From Palsa-459 sp963841965 (lineage in GTDB: Bacteria; Actinomycetota; Acidimicrobiia; Acidimicrobiales; RAAP-2), in contig CAWJES010000010.1 of assembly GCA_963841965.1 (NCBI GenBank), positions 186,001-250,000 on the forward strand: a stretch of DNA of 64,000 nt, given 5' to 3'. Each line of letters begins with the position of its first letter. Within the stretch, counting starts at the first letter, position 1. The position numbers were made by a program, and so were the translations under genes. The notes under the pieces were generated by a model, which did no database searches, had not been told where the DNA came from, and saw only the letters and a list, made by a program, of their open reading frames with translations. Of this stretch, positions 1 to 9,205 are shown piece by piece.

Positions 1-274
1 CGACTCGGGAATCTTCCCGCTGGGTGCGATCCCCAGCGCGGAGACCGTGTGGGCCCTGACGATCCACAAGTCCCAGGGTTCCGAGTACGACGACGTCATC
101 GTGTCGCTCCCGGGGCCCGACAGCCCGATCCTCACCCGTGAGCTTGTCTACACCGCGGTGACGAGGGCTCGCTCCGCGGTCACGGTGATCGCGCCGCCCG
201 GGTCACTCGAAGCCGCCCTTTCGCGGCGTGTCGCGAGGGCGAGCGGCCTCGGGGCGAGGCTCCGCAGGCCGTGA
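1..274 (+). CDS. RecD-like exodeoxyribonuclease V alpha / helicase, C-terminal fragment
   Basis: The reading frame is open from base 2 and stops at 272-274, so only about the last 90 residues lie in the window. The visible part is a UvrD_C_2-type helicase C-terminus: WALTIHKSQGSEYDDV is helicase motif V-like and LVYTAVTRAR is motif VI with the arginine finger. In RecD and RecD2 helicases this domain closes the ATP site during 5'-3' DNA unwinding in recombination repair. The spacing and the short tail after motif VI fit RecD better than UvrD. An AAA/conjugative relaxase-type helicase cannot be excluded without the N-terminal half. No downstream gene is coupled to it. Confidence 0.75.
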   Translation, partial: DSGIFPLGAIPSAETVWALTIHKSQGSEYDDVIVSLPGPDSPILTRELVYTAVTRARSAVTVIAPPGSLEAALSRRVARASGLGARLRRP

Positions 275-369
275 CGGTCGTCGAGCCCACTCATGGGCGA
301 ACGTCGCGGTACAGTCCGGTCTCGTCCCATCTCGCGGTGCGACGACCGACCTGACCCGAGGAGGCGGCG

Positions 370-1566
370 ATGCGCAGATCTCCCGTCCTGGTTGCGGCGA
401 TGTCCCTCGCCCTGATCGCCGTCCCCATCGCCTCGGCATCCGCGACACCGCGCGCGGGCGCACGACCATCGACCGACCGGATCCCCCCTGTGGCGATCAG
501 CGCGGGCAACGAGCACACGTGTGCGCTGCTGCAGCGCGGCGGCGTCACCTGCTGGGGGCAGAACTACCACGGACAGTTCGGCTTCACCTCGCCGAACCTG
601 TCGACCACGCCCGTCATCGCGCACGGGCTCTCGGGCACGCAGGTCGCCGCGGGCAACGAGTTCACGTGCATCCTGCTCGCGAACGCGACCGTCGACTGCG
701 TCGGATCCAACGCCCACGGCGCCCTGGGAGATGGCGCGACGGCGGACTCGTCGACGCCGATGGTCGTCTCCGGCCTCGCGGGCGTCTCGCGGATCGCCGC
801 CGGTGACGTCGCGTCCTGTGCCCTGCTCACAGGCGGCACCGTGAAGTGCTGGGGAGACAATGCCCACGACCTGCTGGGCGTCGGCGGTTCCGCCATCGCG
901 CGCTCGGCGCGGGCAGTCCCGGGACTCACCGGCGTCACGCAGGTCGCGACCGAGGGCTCGCCGCCCCACAGCTGCGCGCTGCTCTCGGACCATCGGGTCC
1001 GATGCTGGGGGGACGGCGAGTACGGCCAGCTGGGTGACGGGTCGTTCGCGAGCGCCACGACCCCGAAGGCCGTCGTGGGGATCACGAACGCGATCGAGGT
1101 CACGACCGGGGACTCGTTCAGCTGCGCGCTGCTGTCCTCGCGCAAGGTGGACTGCTGGGGGCTCAACACCTACTCGGAGCTGGGCAACCCGCTGCCCGGC
1201 GTCGCCAGCGAGGAGTCGGCCAAGCCGGTCGCGGTCCACGGGCTCGCCAAGATCCTCACCATCGCCTCGGGCTACGACCACAGCTGCGCGCTGCTGTCGA
1301 CGCACACGGTGGACTGCTGGGGGCTCAACTACACGGGCGAGCTGGGTGACGGTTCGATCAACAACGGGACGACCCAGCCTCCCGTCCCCGTGGCGGTCAA
1401 GGGGCTCACGTCGGTGACAGCGCTCTCACTCGGCGACGACGACAGCTGCGCGCTGACGTCGCTGGAGGCGGTGTGGTGCTGGGGCTGGAACACGTGGGGC
1501 GAGCTCGGCAACGGCACGAGCGGCAACGACACGGCGACGGCGGGCGAGGTCCAGGGCATCAGCTAG
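370..1566 (+). CDS. Secreted RCC1-repeat beta-propeller protein
   Basis: 398 residues. An N-terminal hydrophobic stretch (residues 5-24, ending near ASA) is a Sec signal peptide, so the protein is probably exported. The rest is seven RCC1-type repeats of about 48-54 residues, each with an SCALL-like strand followed by a VxCWG strand and a GxLG turn; seven repeats make a complete propeller. Almost every blade carries one cysteine in each of these two strands, suggesting one disulfide per blade, typical of extracellular bacterial versions. RCC1 propellers are protein- or ligand-binding scaffolds; the partner is unknown. A GAGGAGG ribosome site lies 8 bases before the ATG. The stop overlaps the end of the convergent glycosyltransferase gene by 8 bases. 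Confidence 0.85.
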   Translation: MRRSPVLVAAMSLALIAVPIASASATPRAGARPSTDRIPPVAISAGNEHTCALLQRGGVTCWGQNYHGQFGFTSPNLSTTPVIAHGLSGTQVAAGNEFTCILLANATVDCVGSNAHGALGDGATADSSTPMVVSGLAGVSRIAAGDVASCALLTGGTVKCWGDNAHDLLGVGGSAIARSARAVPGLTGVTQVATEGSPPHSCALLSDHRVRCWGDGEYGQLGDGSFASATTPKAVVGITNAIEVTTGDSFSCALLSSRKVDCWGLNTYSELGNPLPGVASEESAKPVAVHGLAKILTIASGYDHSCALLSTHTVDCWGLNYTGELGDGSINNGTTQPPVPVAVKGLTSVTALSLGDDDSCALTSLEAVWCWGWNTWGELGNGTSGNDTATAGEVQGIS

Positions 1567-4500
1567 CCCCGAATCCCCCCTGATCCGCCGGCCGACCGGC
1601 CCGGGCAGGGACGGACCGGTCAGGTGACCGCCACGTGCGCAGGCCGACCTCACCCAGCTCGTCGTAGCGAAGCGCGGGCGGCATCGAGGGGTCCACGTAG
1701 CTGCCGAGCAGGTCCCATCTCGAGATGAGCAGGGCCTCGTCTGCCGGTGGGTGCAGGTTGCCGCGCGAGGCGCTCTCGCGGTGCCCGAGGACCACCTCGG
1801 GGGTGTAGACGACGCGCCACCCCGCGACGTTGGCCCGCATCCCGAAGTCGATGTCGTTGAAGGCCACCGCGAGCTGCTCGTCGAGCCCCCCGAGCTCGTC
1901 CCACAGCTCGCGGCGGACGATCTGGCAGGCGCCGGTGACCGCGACGGCGTCGCGCGTCGAGCACAGCCATCGGTCGGGGTCCGCGTAGTTGGTGTCCCGC
2001 GACAGGTGCACCGGCATCGGGATGATGCCGACCCCCTCGTGCTGGAGGCGCCCGTCGGGGAAGGCGAGCTTCACGCCGACGGTCCCGACGTGGGGCAGCG
2101 AGCACAGCCCGACAAGGTGGTCCAGCCACTCGGGGGTGGCGATCGTGGTGTCGTTGTTCAGCGTCACGACGAGGTCGGCGGTCGTGTGGGCGACGCCGCG
2201 GTTCACGATCCTCGAGTAGTTGAACGGACCCGGGCACCGCACCACCTGGTGGGGCGAGGCCTCGAGCCACGCGAGCGTCTCGGGCTCCTTGGAGTCGTTG
2301 TCGAGGAGCACGATCGTGTAGTTGGGGTAGGTCGTGCGCAGCTCGACGGACTCGACGCACGCGGCCAGCAGGTCGAGGCGGTCGCGCGTCGGGATCACGA
2401 TGGCAACCGACGGGGCGGGCTCGGGGGCCGCGACCGTGAAGCGCACGCCCGGCAGCACGTCGCCGGGGGTGACCACGGCGCTGCGGCCGATCCGCTCGAA
2501 GGCGCGCCGGACCACCGGGATCGTCGCCGCGGTCGCGTCGGCGGGGTCGGGGTCGGCCTCCGCCCGCCTCGAGAGCAGGACGTCGCTCACGTGGGCCAGC
2601 GACTCGGTGCGCTCGGCCAGGCGCAGGGCGAAGTCGTGGGCCTCGACGGGCTCGGCGCGCTCGTCGAACCCGCCGAGCGCGAGGAACAGCTCGCGGCGCA
2701 CCAGCAGCGGGGCGCCCACCACGTCGTAGGAGAAGAGGGTCTCGTGGCCGAAGCGCGCGGGCTTCAGGTGCGCGCCCGCGTGCTGGCCGTCGCGGTCGAT
2801 GCGGTCCTCGTCGCCGTAGGCGGCGTCCGAGCCGTCCTGGATCGCCCCGACGAGGTCGAACACGGCGTGGGGCTCGAGTCGGTCGCCCGCTCGCAGCACG
2901 AGCACGAACTCCCCGGTCGCCGCGGCGACCGCGGCGTTCAGCTGGCTCGAGCGGCTGGCGCGAGCGGCTTCGCCCGCATCGGTCGCCACCCGCTCGATGC
3001 GGTCGTAGCACTGGGCGTCGAGCGAGGCGAGGGTGGCGTGGTCGTCGCCGACGACCACGACCGAGACGGTCGGGTGGATCCCGAGGTGCTCGAGCGCGCC
3101 GCGCCTCGCATCGAGCTCCTCGGCCGAGGGGCGCGTCTGGTCGTAGAGGTGGCGGTAGCGCCGGTCGCTCGCAGCGACCGCGGGTCCCTCGCCGCGCCGG
3201 GCCCCCACCATCCGCGACGCCAGCGCGCGAAGCAGGTCGCGGCGGCGGGTGCCGTCGGGGGCGAGGAGGCGCAGGGAGTCCGAGGCTGGCCCATCGTCCA
3301 GGATCGAGCGGGCCTCGTCGGCCGCGCGCCTGGCCGTACGGGTCACCCGCGACGGGGGCGGCGCGTCCACGAGCGCGCTGACCAGCGCGGCGTGCTCGGC
3401 GCGCAGTGCTTCGAGTCCCTCTGCTGAGTCGTCGACCGCACGATCAAGCAGCGGTCCGGACTCACGTGGTGCTGCCAGGCGGAGCCATGCGTCGGCGTCA
3501 GGCTCGACGCGATGCGCGACGTAGCGCATCGAGCGCGGCATCGAGGGGTCCACGTAGCTGCCGAGCAGGTCCCAGTTCGCGATCAGCCGGTGGACGTCGT
3601 CGGTCGGGTGCAGGTTGCCGCGCGAGGCGCTCTCGCGGTGCCCGAGGACCACCTCGGGGGTGTAGACGACGCGCCACCCCGCGACGTTGGCCCGCATCCC
3701 GAAGTCGATGTCGTTGTATCCGACGGCCTGGCGCTCGTCGAGCCCCCCGAGCTCGTCCCACAGCTCGCGGCGGACGATCTGGCAGGCGCCGGTGACCGCG
3801 ACGGCGTCGCGCGTCGAGCACAGCCATCGGTCGGGGTCCGCGTAGTTGGTGTCCCGCGACAGGTGCACCGGCATCGGGATGATGCCGACCCCCTCGTGCT
3901 GGAGGCGCCCGTCGGGGAAGGCGAGCTTCACGCCGACGGTCCCGACGTGGGGCAGCGAGCACAGCCCGACAAGGTGGTCCAGCCACTCGGGGGTGGCGAT
4001 CGTGGTGTCGTTGTTCAGCGTCACGACGAGGTCGGCGGTCGTGTGGGCGACGCCGCGGTTCACGATCCTCGAGTAGTTGAACGGACCCGGGCACCGCACC
4101 ACCTGGTGGGGCGAGGCCTCGAGCCACGCGAGCGTCTCGGGCTCCTTGGAGTCGTTGTCGAGGAGCACGATCGTGTAGTTGGGGTAGGTCGTGCGCAGCT
4201 CGACGGACTCGACGCACGCGGCCAGCAGGTCGAGGCGGTCGCGCGTCGGGATCACGATGGCAACCGACGGGGCGGGGTCGGGGGGCGCGACCGTGAAGCG
4301 CACGCCCGGCAGCACGTCGCCGGGGGTGACCACGGCGCTGCGGCCGATCCGCTCGAAGGCGCGCGCGGACCACCGGGATCGTCGCCGCGGTCGCGTCGGC
4401 GGGGTCGGGGTCGGCCTCCGCCCGCCTCGAGAGCAGGACGTCGCTCACGTGGGCGATCGACTCGGTGCGCTCGGCCAGGCGCAGGGCGAAGTCGTGGGCC

Positions 4501-5340
4501 TCGACGGGCTCGGCGCGCTCGTCGAACCCGCCGAGCGCGAGGAACAGCTCGCGGCGCACCAGCAGCGGGGCGCCCACCACGTCGTAGGAGAAGAGGGTCT
4601 CGTGGCCGAAGCGCGCGGGCTTCAGGTGCGCGCCCGCGTGCTGGCCGTCGCGGTCGATGCGGTCCTCGTCGCCGTAGGCGGCGTCCGAGCCGTCCTGGAT
4701 CGCCCCGACGAGGTCGAACACGGCGTGGGGCTCGAGTCGGTCGCCCGCTCGCAGCACGAGCACGAACTCCCCGGTCGCCGCGGCGACCGCGGCGTTCAGC
4801 TGGCTCGAGCGGCTGGCGCGAGCGGCTTCGCCCGCATCGGTCGCCACCCGCTCGATGCGGTCGTAGCACTGGGCGTCGAGCGAGGCGAGGGTGGCGTGGT
4901 CGTCGCCGACGACCACGACCGAGACGGTCGGGTGGACTCCCGAGGTGCTCGAGCGCGCCGCGCCTCGCATCGAGCTCCTCGGCCGAGGGGCGCGTCTGGT
5001 CGTAGAGGTGGCGGTAGCGCCGGTCGCTCGCAGCGACCGCGGGTCCCTCGCCGCGCCGGGCCCCCACCATCCGCGACGCCAGCGCGCGAAGCAGGTCGCG
5101 GCGGCGGGTGCCGTCGGGGGCGAGGAGGCGGGCAATCTGACGAAGGGTCCGCAGCACCGTGCGACGCACGCGGGTCCGAGCTCCTCTCCCCGACTTGTCC
5201 ACAAGCGCGGCCACCGTCGCGGCGAGCACCGCGCTCGCGTGCGCGTCGGAGCGCCTGGCCGCGAGCTCGAGGCGGAGTCGGTCGTTCTCCAGGCGCAATG
5301 GCTCGGCGGTCCGGTCGCTGGACGTGCCCGGACCATTCAC
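1559..5340 (-). CDS. Four-domain family 2 glycosyltransferase (frame broken twice)
   Basis: Starting at GTG 5340, the gene begins with a short coiled coil (residues about 15-40) and then carries two copies of a two-domain unit. Each unit has a GT2 domain of the YGDEDRID type followed by a second GT2 domain with IVIPTRDR, LNNDT (DXD-like) and NDIDFGMR motifs. These tandem GT2 enzymes build rhamnan or other cell-surface glycans. The frame breaks near 4935 and near 4370. At each point the sibling copies lack one base, and removing both restores a single 1259-residue frame to the stop at 1559. The span 3782 minus 2 is divisible by three, which supports this. The two halves are nearly identical at DNA level and joined without a stop, so this is a fusion of two duplicated genes. 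Confidence 0.75.
1674..3270. repeat. Glycosyltransferase module, repeat copy 1
   Basis: About 1.6 kb, nearly identical to 3538-5129, with the same order of GT2 domains. Copies 1 and 3 share the variant encoding DEQLAVAFND, whereas copy 2 encodes DERQAVGYND, so the copies are mosaic. Confidence 0.9.
3538..5129. repeat. Glycosyltransferase module, repeat copy 2
   Basis: Direct repeat of copy 1 at an offset of about 1857 bases. It differs by two short substituted blocks near its left end and by single-base insertions near 4370 and 4935. Confidence 0.9.
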
Positions 5341-5348
5341 GACTGCTC

Positions 5349-5354
5349 AGCGTA
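5349..5354 (-). promoter_or_regulatory. Candidate -10 element, leaderless glycosyltransferase start
   Basis: TACGCT on the minus strand, 8 bases before the GTG at 5340. The same motif in the same context precedes the neighbouring gene at 7260. The spacing would place transcription start at or beside the start codon. No convincing -35 box is visible. Confidence 0.5.
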
Positions 5355-5390
5355 GCGATGTGCCCCCGATACGCCTGTGGAGCGCGAGGA

Positions 5391-7260
5391 TCAGCGCCGC
5401 GGCGGCGGGATGTCGAAGTCCACCTTCGTCGTGAGGAGGCGCAGCGCGGGCGGCATCGAGGGGTCCACGCAGCGCCGAGCAGGTCCCATCTCGAGATGAG
5501 CAGGGCCTCGTCTGCCGGTGGGTGCAGGTTGCCGCGCGAGGCGCTCTCGCGGTGCCCGAGGACCACCTCGGGGGTGTAGACGACGCGCCACCCCGCGACG
5601 TTGGCCCGCATCCCGAAGTCGATGTCGTTGAAGGCCACCGCGAGCTGCTCGTCGAGCCCCCCAGCTCGTCCCAGGGCTCGCGGCGGACGATCTGGCAGGC
5701 GCCGGTGACCGCGACGGCGTCGCGCGTCGAGCACAGCCATCGGTCGGGGTCCGCGTAGTTGGTGTCCCGCGACAGGTGCACCGGCATCGGGATGATGCCG
5801 ACCCCCTCGTGCTGGAGGCGCCCGTCGGGGAAGGCGAGCTTCACGCCGACGGTCCCGACGTGGGGCAGCGAGCACAGCCCGACAAGGTGGTCCAGCCACT
5901 CGGGGGTGGCGATCGTGGTGTCGTTGTTCAGCGTCACGACGAGGTCGGCGGTCGTGTGGGCGACGCCGCGGTTCACGATCCTCGAGTAGTTGAACGGACC
6001 CGGGCACCGCACCACCTGGTGGGGCGAGGCCTCGAGCCACGCGAGCGTCTCGGGCTCCTTGGAGTCGTTGTCGAGGAGCACGATCGTGTAGTTGGGGTAG
6101 GTCGTGCGCAGCTCGACGGACTCGACGCACGCGGCCAGCAGGTCGAGGCGGTCGCGCGTCGGGATCACGATGGCAACCGACGGGGCGGGCTCGGGGGCCG
6201 CGACCGTGAAGCGCACGCCCGGCAGCACGTCGCCGGGGGTGACCACGGCGCTGCGGCCGATCCGCTCGAAGGCGCGCCGGACCACCGGGATCGTCGCCGC
6301 GGTCGCGTCGGCGGGGTCGGGGTCGGCCTCCGCCCGCCTCGAGAGCAGGACGTCGCTCACGTGGGCCAGCGACTCGGTGCGCTCGGCCAGGCGCAGGGCG
6401 AAGTCGTGGGCCTCGACGGGCTCGGCGCGCTCGTCGAACCCGCCGAGCGCGAGGAACAGCTCGCGGCGCACCAGCAGCGGGGCGCCCACCACGTCGTAGG
6501 AGAAGAGGGTCTCGTGGCCGAAGCGCGCGGGCTTCAGGTGCGCGCCCGCGTGCTGGCCGTCGCGGTCGATGCGGTCCTCGTCGCCGTAGGCGGCGTCCGA
6601 GCCGTCCTGGATCGCCCCGACGAGGTCGAACACGGCGTGGGGCTCGAGTCGGTCGCCCGCTCGCAGCACGAGCACGAACTCCCCGGTCGCCGCGGCGACC
6701 GCGGCGTTGAGCTGGCTCGAGCGGCTGGCGACCGACGTCACCACGTCCACCCCCTGGGGGACGGACACCTTTGCCCCGGACGCCACCACGGCGGACACGC
6801 GGTCGTAGCACTGCGATCGGATCAACGACAGCGTGTCGGCGAGGTCGCCCTGCCCGGCGTGGACCACGACCGAGACGGTCGGGTGGATCTCAAGGTAGTC
6901 GAGCTGCGCGACGCGGGTGAGCAGATCGCGTTCCGACGGACGGGTGTTCTCGTGGAACTGGCGGTACCTCCGAACCGGCAGTGGCGCGACCGTCTGGCCG
7001 CCTCGGCGCACCCACAAGATGCCCTCAGTCGCCTTGCCGCACCACCGTCGGCGGCGGGTGCCGGGCGGGGCGACGCGGGAGAACGCCTGCGCCAGGAGCC
7101 TCGCCACCAGGTGCGTCCGGCTCTCCGCGATTCCCTGAACGTGGACGCGCCACCCGAAGTTCTCGCGCCGGGCCTCCGCGAGCTCGAGGCGAAGCCGCTC
7201 GTTCTCCGCGATCAGCCGCTCGCGGGTCCGCGGGTCGTCCGGGGCCTCGTCAGGTTGCAC
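5391..7260 (-). CDS. Tandem family 2 glycosyltransferase (frame broken near the C-terminus)
   Basis: GTG start at 7260. An N-terminal coiled coil (residues about 10-45, rich in ERLRLE) is followed by a unique linker, a first GT2 domain (about 125-330, YGDEDRID) and a second GT2 domain (about 355-580, IVIPTRDR, LNNDT). The first domain's beginning is unique, but from about 6730 downward the DNA is nearly identical to the paralogue at 1559-5340. Relative to that paralogue one base is missing near 5662 and another near 5471. Correcting both gives a 623-residue protein ending at 5391. Uncorrected, the frame runs wrongly to 5347. The likely role is transfer of sugars in surface polysaccharide or glycolipid assembly at the cytoplasmic membrane face; donor and acceptor are unknown. 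Confidence 0.75.
5446..6730. repeat. Glycosyltransferase module, repeat copy 3 (shorter)
   Basis: About 1.3 kb, nearly identical to copy 1 at an offset of about 3771 bases. Identity ends abruptly at about 6730, where this gene has its own linker and N-terminal sequence. Confidence 0.9.
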
Positions 7261-7268
7261 GACGGTTG

Positions 7269-7274
7269 AGCGTA
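7269..7274 (-). promoter_or_regulatory. Candidate -10 element, leaderless glycosyltransferase start
   Basis: TACGCT on the minus strand, 8 bases before the GTG at 7260. The surrounding CATCGCTACGCT is shared with the paralogue's upstream region at 5349-5360. Confidence 0.5.
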
Positions 7275-7317
7275 GCGATGCTGGGCGACCGGTCCGCGAG
7301 GGGCACGCGCGCGGCAG

Positions 7318-8250
7318 TCACGCCCAGCCCATCTGGCGGGCCGGCGTCATCACCTTCGCCCACTTGCGCTCCCAGGTAGCTCGGACCCCGGCCATCCGGA
7401 CCGCCTCGCGCCCGGCAACCCATCCCGCAGCCTCGGCGCACCCGTCGACGTTTGCCGCGAACGCCAGCCATGCGATCGCATTGGATGCGTCATTGAGCGT
7501 GCCGAGCTCGTCCGCGAACTCGCTGAGACGCTTGGCGAACCGGACGCACACGGGACCGAGGATGGGCGCCGACATCTCAGCGGCGTACCTCGTCGGCTTG
7601 GCAAGGATCCGGATCTGGTGCAGCTCGGTGTCGACAGGCTCTGTCGGCAGCGCGAGGATCCCCAACGAGAGTGCATCGAACCGGATGTGGAGGGCATCGT
7701 CGAGAAACATCTCCGCGGGAAGCCCGGCTGCGACCCGGAACGGGGGCGACGCGACCTGCTCGCCGAGATCCGCAAGGAGCCTCCTGTACCGCGAGGTCTG
7801 CATCTGGGTGATCAGCCGGGCCGTCGCGGCCTGGCGCTCGTGGTCGAGCAGGGCCAGGAGCTCCGTGCCGTCGGGCGCACCGGCATCGGCCTCAGCGTCG
7901 ACTGCGAAGTCGTCGGTGAGGCTCAGGAACAGGACATCGAGGTCCCGGACGGCACCGAGTGCCCGTCCGAGCCACCGCAGCTCGTCGCGCAGGCGCTCGG
8001 TGGGCGCGGTCCGCAGGATCGGGAGGAACGTCCCGAGATGCGACCGCAATCTGCGCGTCGCCACTCGTGCCTGGTGGACGCCCTCAGGATCCCTCGCCTG
8101 CCTCGCCACCGGATCGTGGGCGATCAGGCGCGCGACGTCCTCGGCCACCGCCAGGCGCGCAACCGCACCGATGCTGAGTGCGAACGAGGGATCGCCCGCG
8201 CCCTTGGGTTGGCGCGGCAGCCACTTCGGTGCGGCGGCGCGCTCAGCCAC
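7318..8250 (-). CDS. CHAD domain protein
   Basis: 310 residues from the GTG at 8250. The CHAD hallmark VHQARVATRRLRSHL lies near residue 60-75, and a second conserved basic segment, AKPTRYAAEM, near residue 215. CHAD domains are alpha-helical, rich in conserved His/Arg/Lys, and bind polyphosphate; they are often paired with CYTH triphosphatases, but none is seen here. The GTG start overlaps the stop of the upstream lipoprotein gene by 8 bases, which argues for translational coupling and against the longer frame reaching 8313. Polyphosphate binding is family knowledge; the partner protein here is unknown. Confidence 0.8.
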   Translation of the reverse strand: MAERAAAPKWLPRQPKGAGDPSFALSIGAVARLAVAEDVARLIAHDPVARQARDPEGVHQARVATRRLRSHLGTFLPILRTAPTERLRDELRWLGRALGAVRDLDVLFLSLTDDFAVDAEADAGAPDGTELLALLDHERQAATARLITQMQTSRYRRLLADLGEQVASPPFRVAAGLPAEMFLDDALHIRFDALSLGILALPTEPVDTELHQIRILAKPTRYAAEMSAPILGPVCVRFAKRLSEFADELGTLNDASNAIAWLAFAANVDGCAEAAGWVAGREAVRMAGVRATWERKWAKVMTPARQMGWA

Positions 8251-8602
8251 CGGAGGGGTTCCCGGCCGAGGAGCAGATGGGAACGAGCGACACCGACACC
8301 GTCTTCCCAGCATCCACTCGGACGCGCACGCCGCGGTACCGCGTGCTCACGACGTAGTGGCCCGGTGGGATCACGAAGGTGAACGTGCTGCCCGAGCGGA
8401 TGACGGTGGTGGCGAACGGCGTCGAATCGACGCTGAGCGACACCCGCAGGCTGTCGGCATGGAATGGCGGGACGACGCCCGAGCAGTCCGCCGCCACCCC
8501 CTTGAGAGTGCCGTCCACCGTCGTCGGACTGCACGCCGCGAGGGCGCCGCCTGCCACGAGGAGGACAACCGGAAGCACTACCAACCGCAATCGGCGTGCC
8601 AT
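8243..8602 (-). CDS. Small predicted lipoprotein
   Basis: 119 residues. Signal peptide with lipobox LAAC (Cys at about residue 24), so it should be lipid-anchored on the outer face of the membrane. The mature part is about 95 residues, beta-rich by pattern, with FVIPPGHYVVSTRY resembling a PEGA-like or transthyretin-like strand repeat. I do not recognise the family. It is first in an operon with the CHAD gene (8-base overlap). The ATG at 8602 has no Shine-Dalgarno site but lies 6 bases after a TACGGT hexamer, indicating a leaderless transcript. Confidence 0.7.
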   Translation of the reverse strand: MARRLRLVVLPVVLLVAGGALAACSPTTVDGTLKGVAADCSGVVPPFHADSLRVSLSVDSTPFATTVIRSGSTFTFVIPPGHYVVSTRYRGVRVRVDAGKTVSVSLVPICSSAGNPSGG

Positions 8603-8608
8603 GGCCTC

Positions 8609-8637
8609 ACCGTAACGAGTGGACCTGAAGCCCGCAA
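8609..8637 (-). promoter_or_regulatory. Promoter of the lipoprotein-CHAD operon
   Basis: Minus strand: -35 TTGCGG at 8637-8632, 17-base spacer, -10 TACGGT at 8614-8609, then 6 bases to the ATG. This is the most complete promoter of the leaderless set. Confidence 0.6.
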
Positions 8638-8712
8638 CCACGCATCGCATCGCGAAGCCCGGCCATGCGCGCATCCGCTGCACCTCGTCGGCGCCTCGTC
8701 GGGCGCCGACGA

Positions 8713-9168
8713 CTAGAGGGTGCCGGGAGGGAAGATGACCACGTCCTCGTCCGACTTCGGACCGAGCGAGCCCCTGGCCATCCTCCCGAGGAGCCCGAAC
8801 GAGACGAGGAGCACGCCCTCGCAGAAGGCCGCCACGAATCCTCCGAAGATGGCGAGGACGAACCCGTGCAGGAGCCCCTTGAAGAATCCGTACCGGACGA
8901 ACGCTGCAGCGAAGGCCCACGGCACGAGGACGAACCAGGCGAGCAGTGGAGCGAAGAATGCCGTGCCAAGCCTGCGGCGCCAGCCGATCCAGAATCCGAC
9001 GGCCGCGGTGAGCGCACCTGCGATCCACAACGCCGTGTCCGCATCGCCGTGATCAACGCCGATGTGCCCGCGCGTCCAGTACGTGAAGAGGCACGCGGCG
9101 ACGACGACGGACCACGCGAAGATGCCCCAGAACACGGGCTTCGGTCCGATGCGGCGAACCACGATCAC
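8713..9168 (-). CDS. Four-helix integral membrane protein, unknown function
   Basis: 151 residues from GTG 9168, with four hydrophobic segments at about residues 12-30, 47-65, 72-92 and 100-127, then a charged tail (GPKSDEDVV) probably cytoplasmic. No catalytic motif or recognisable family. The GTG lies 6 bases after a TAAGGT hexamer, suggesting a leaderless monocistronic gene. Neighbours give no functional hint. Confidence 0.6.
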   Translation of the reverse strand: MIVVRRIGPKPVFWGIFAWSVVVAACLFTYWTRGHIGVDHGDADTALWIAGALTAAVGFWIGWRRRLGTAFFAPLLAWFVLVPWAFAAAFVRYGFFKGLLHGFVLAIFGGFVAAFCEGVLLVSFGLLGRMARGSLGPKSDEDVVIFPPGTL

Positions 9169-9174
9169 GAGGGC

Positions 9175-9180
9175 ACCTTA
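9175..9180 (-). promoter_or_regulatory. Candidate -10 element (TAAGGT)
   Basis: Minus strand, ending 6 bases before GTG 9168. No clear -35. Confidence 0.45.
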
Positions 9181-9205
9181 TCGGCGGACATCTCCGCGAA
9201 GGGCT

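Noticed and set aside
148..1305. Long minus-strand ORF (385 codons) opposite the RCC1 gene
   Set aside because: Arg/Asp/Gly-rich low-complexity translation of a GC-rich shadow frame; the plus-strand protein has a signal peptide and clear repeats.
1751..3427. 558-codon plus-strand ORF opposite the glycosyltransferases
   Set aside because: Shadow of the repeated GT2 coding sequence; no domain, and the same shadow recurs in each repeat copy.
1674..6730. Triple repeat considered as insertion sequences or a transposon
   Set aside because: No transposase, terminal inverted repeats or target-site duplications; the repeats lie within glycosyltransferase coding sequence.
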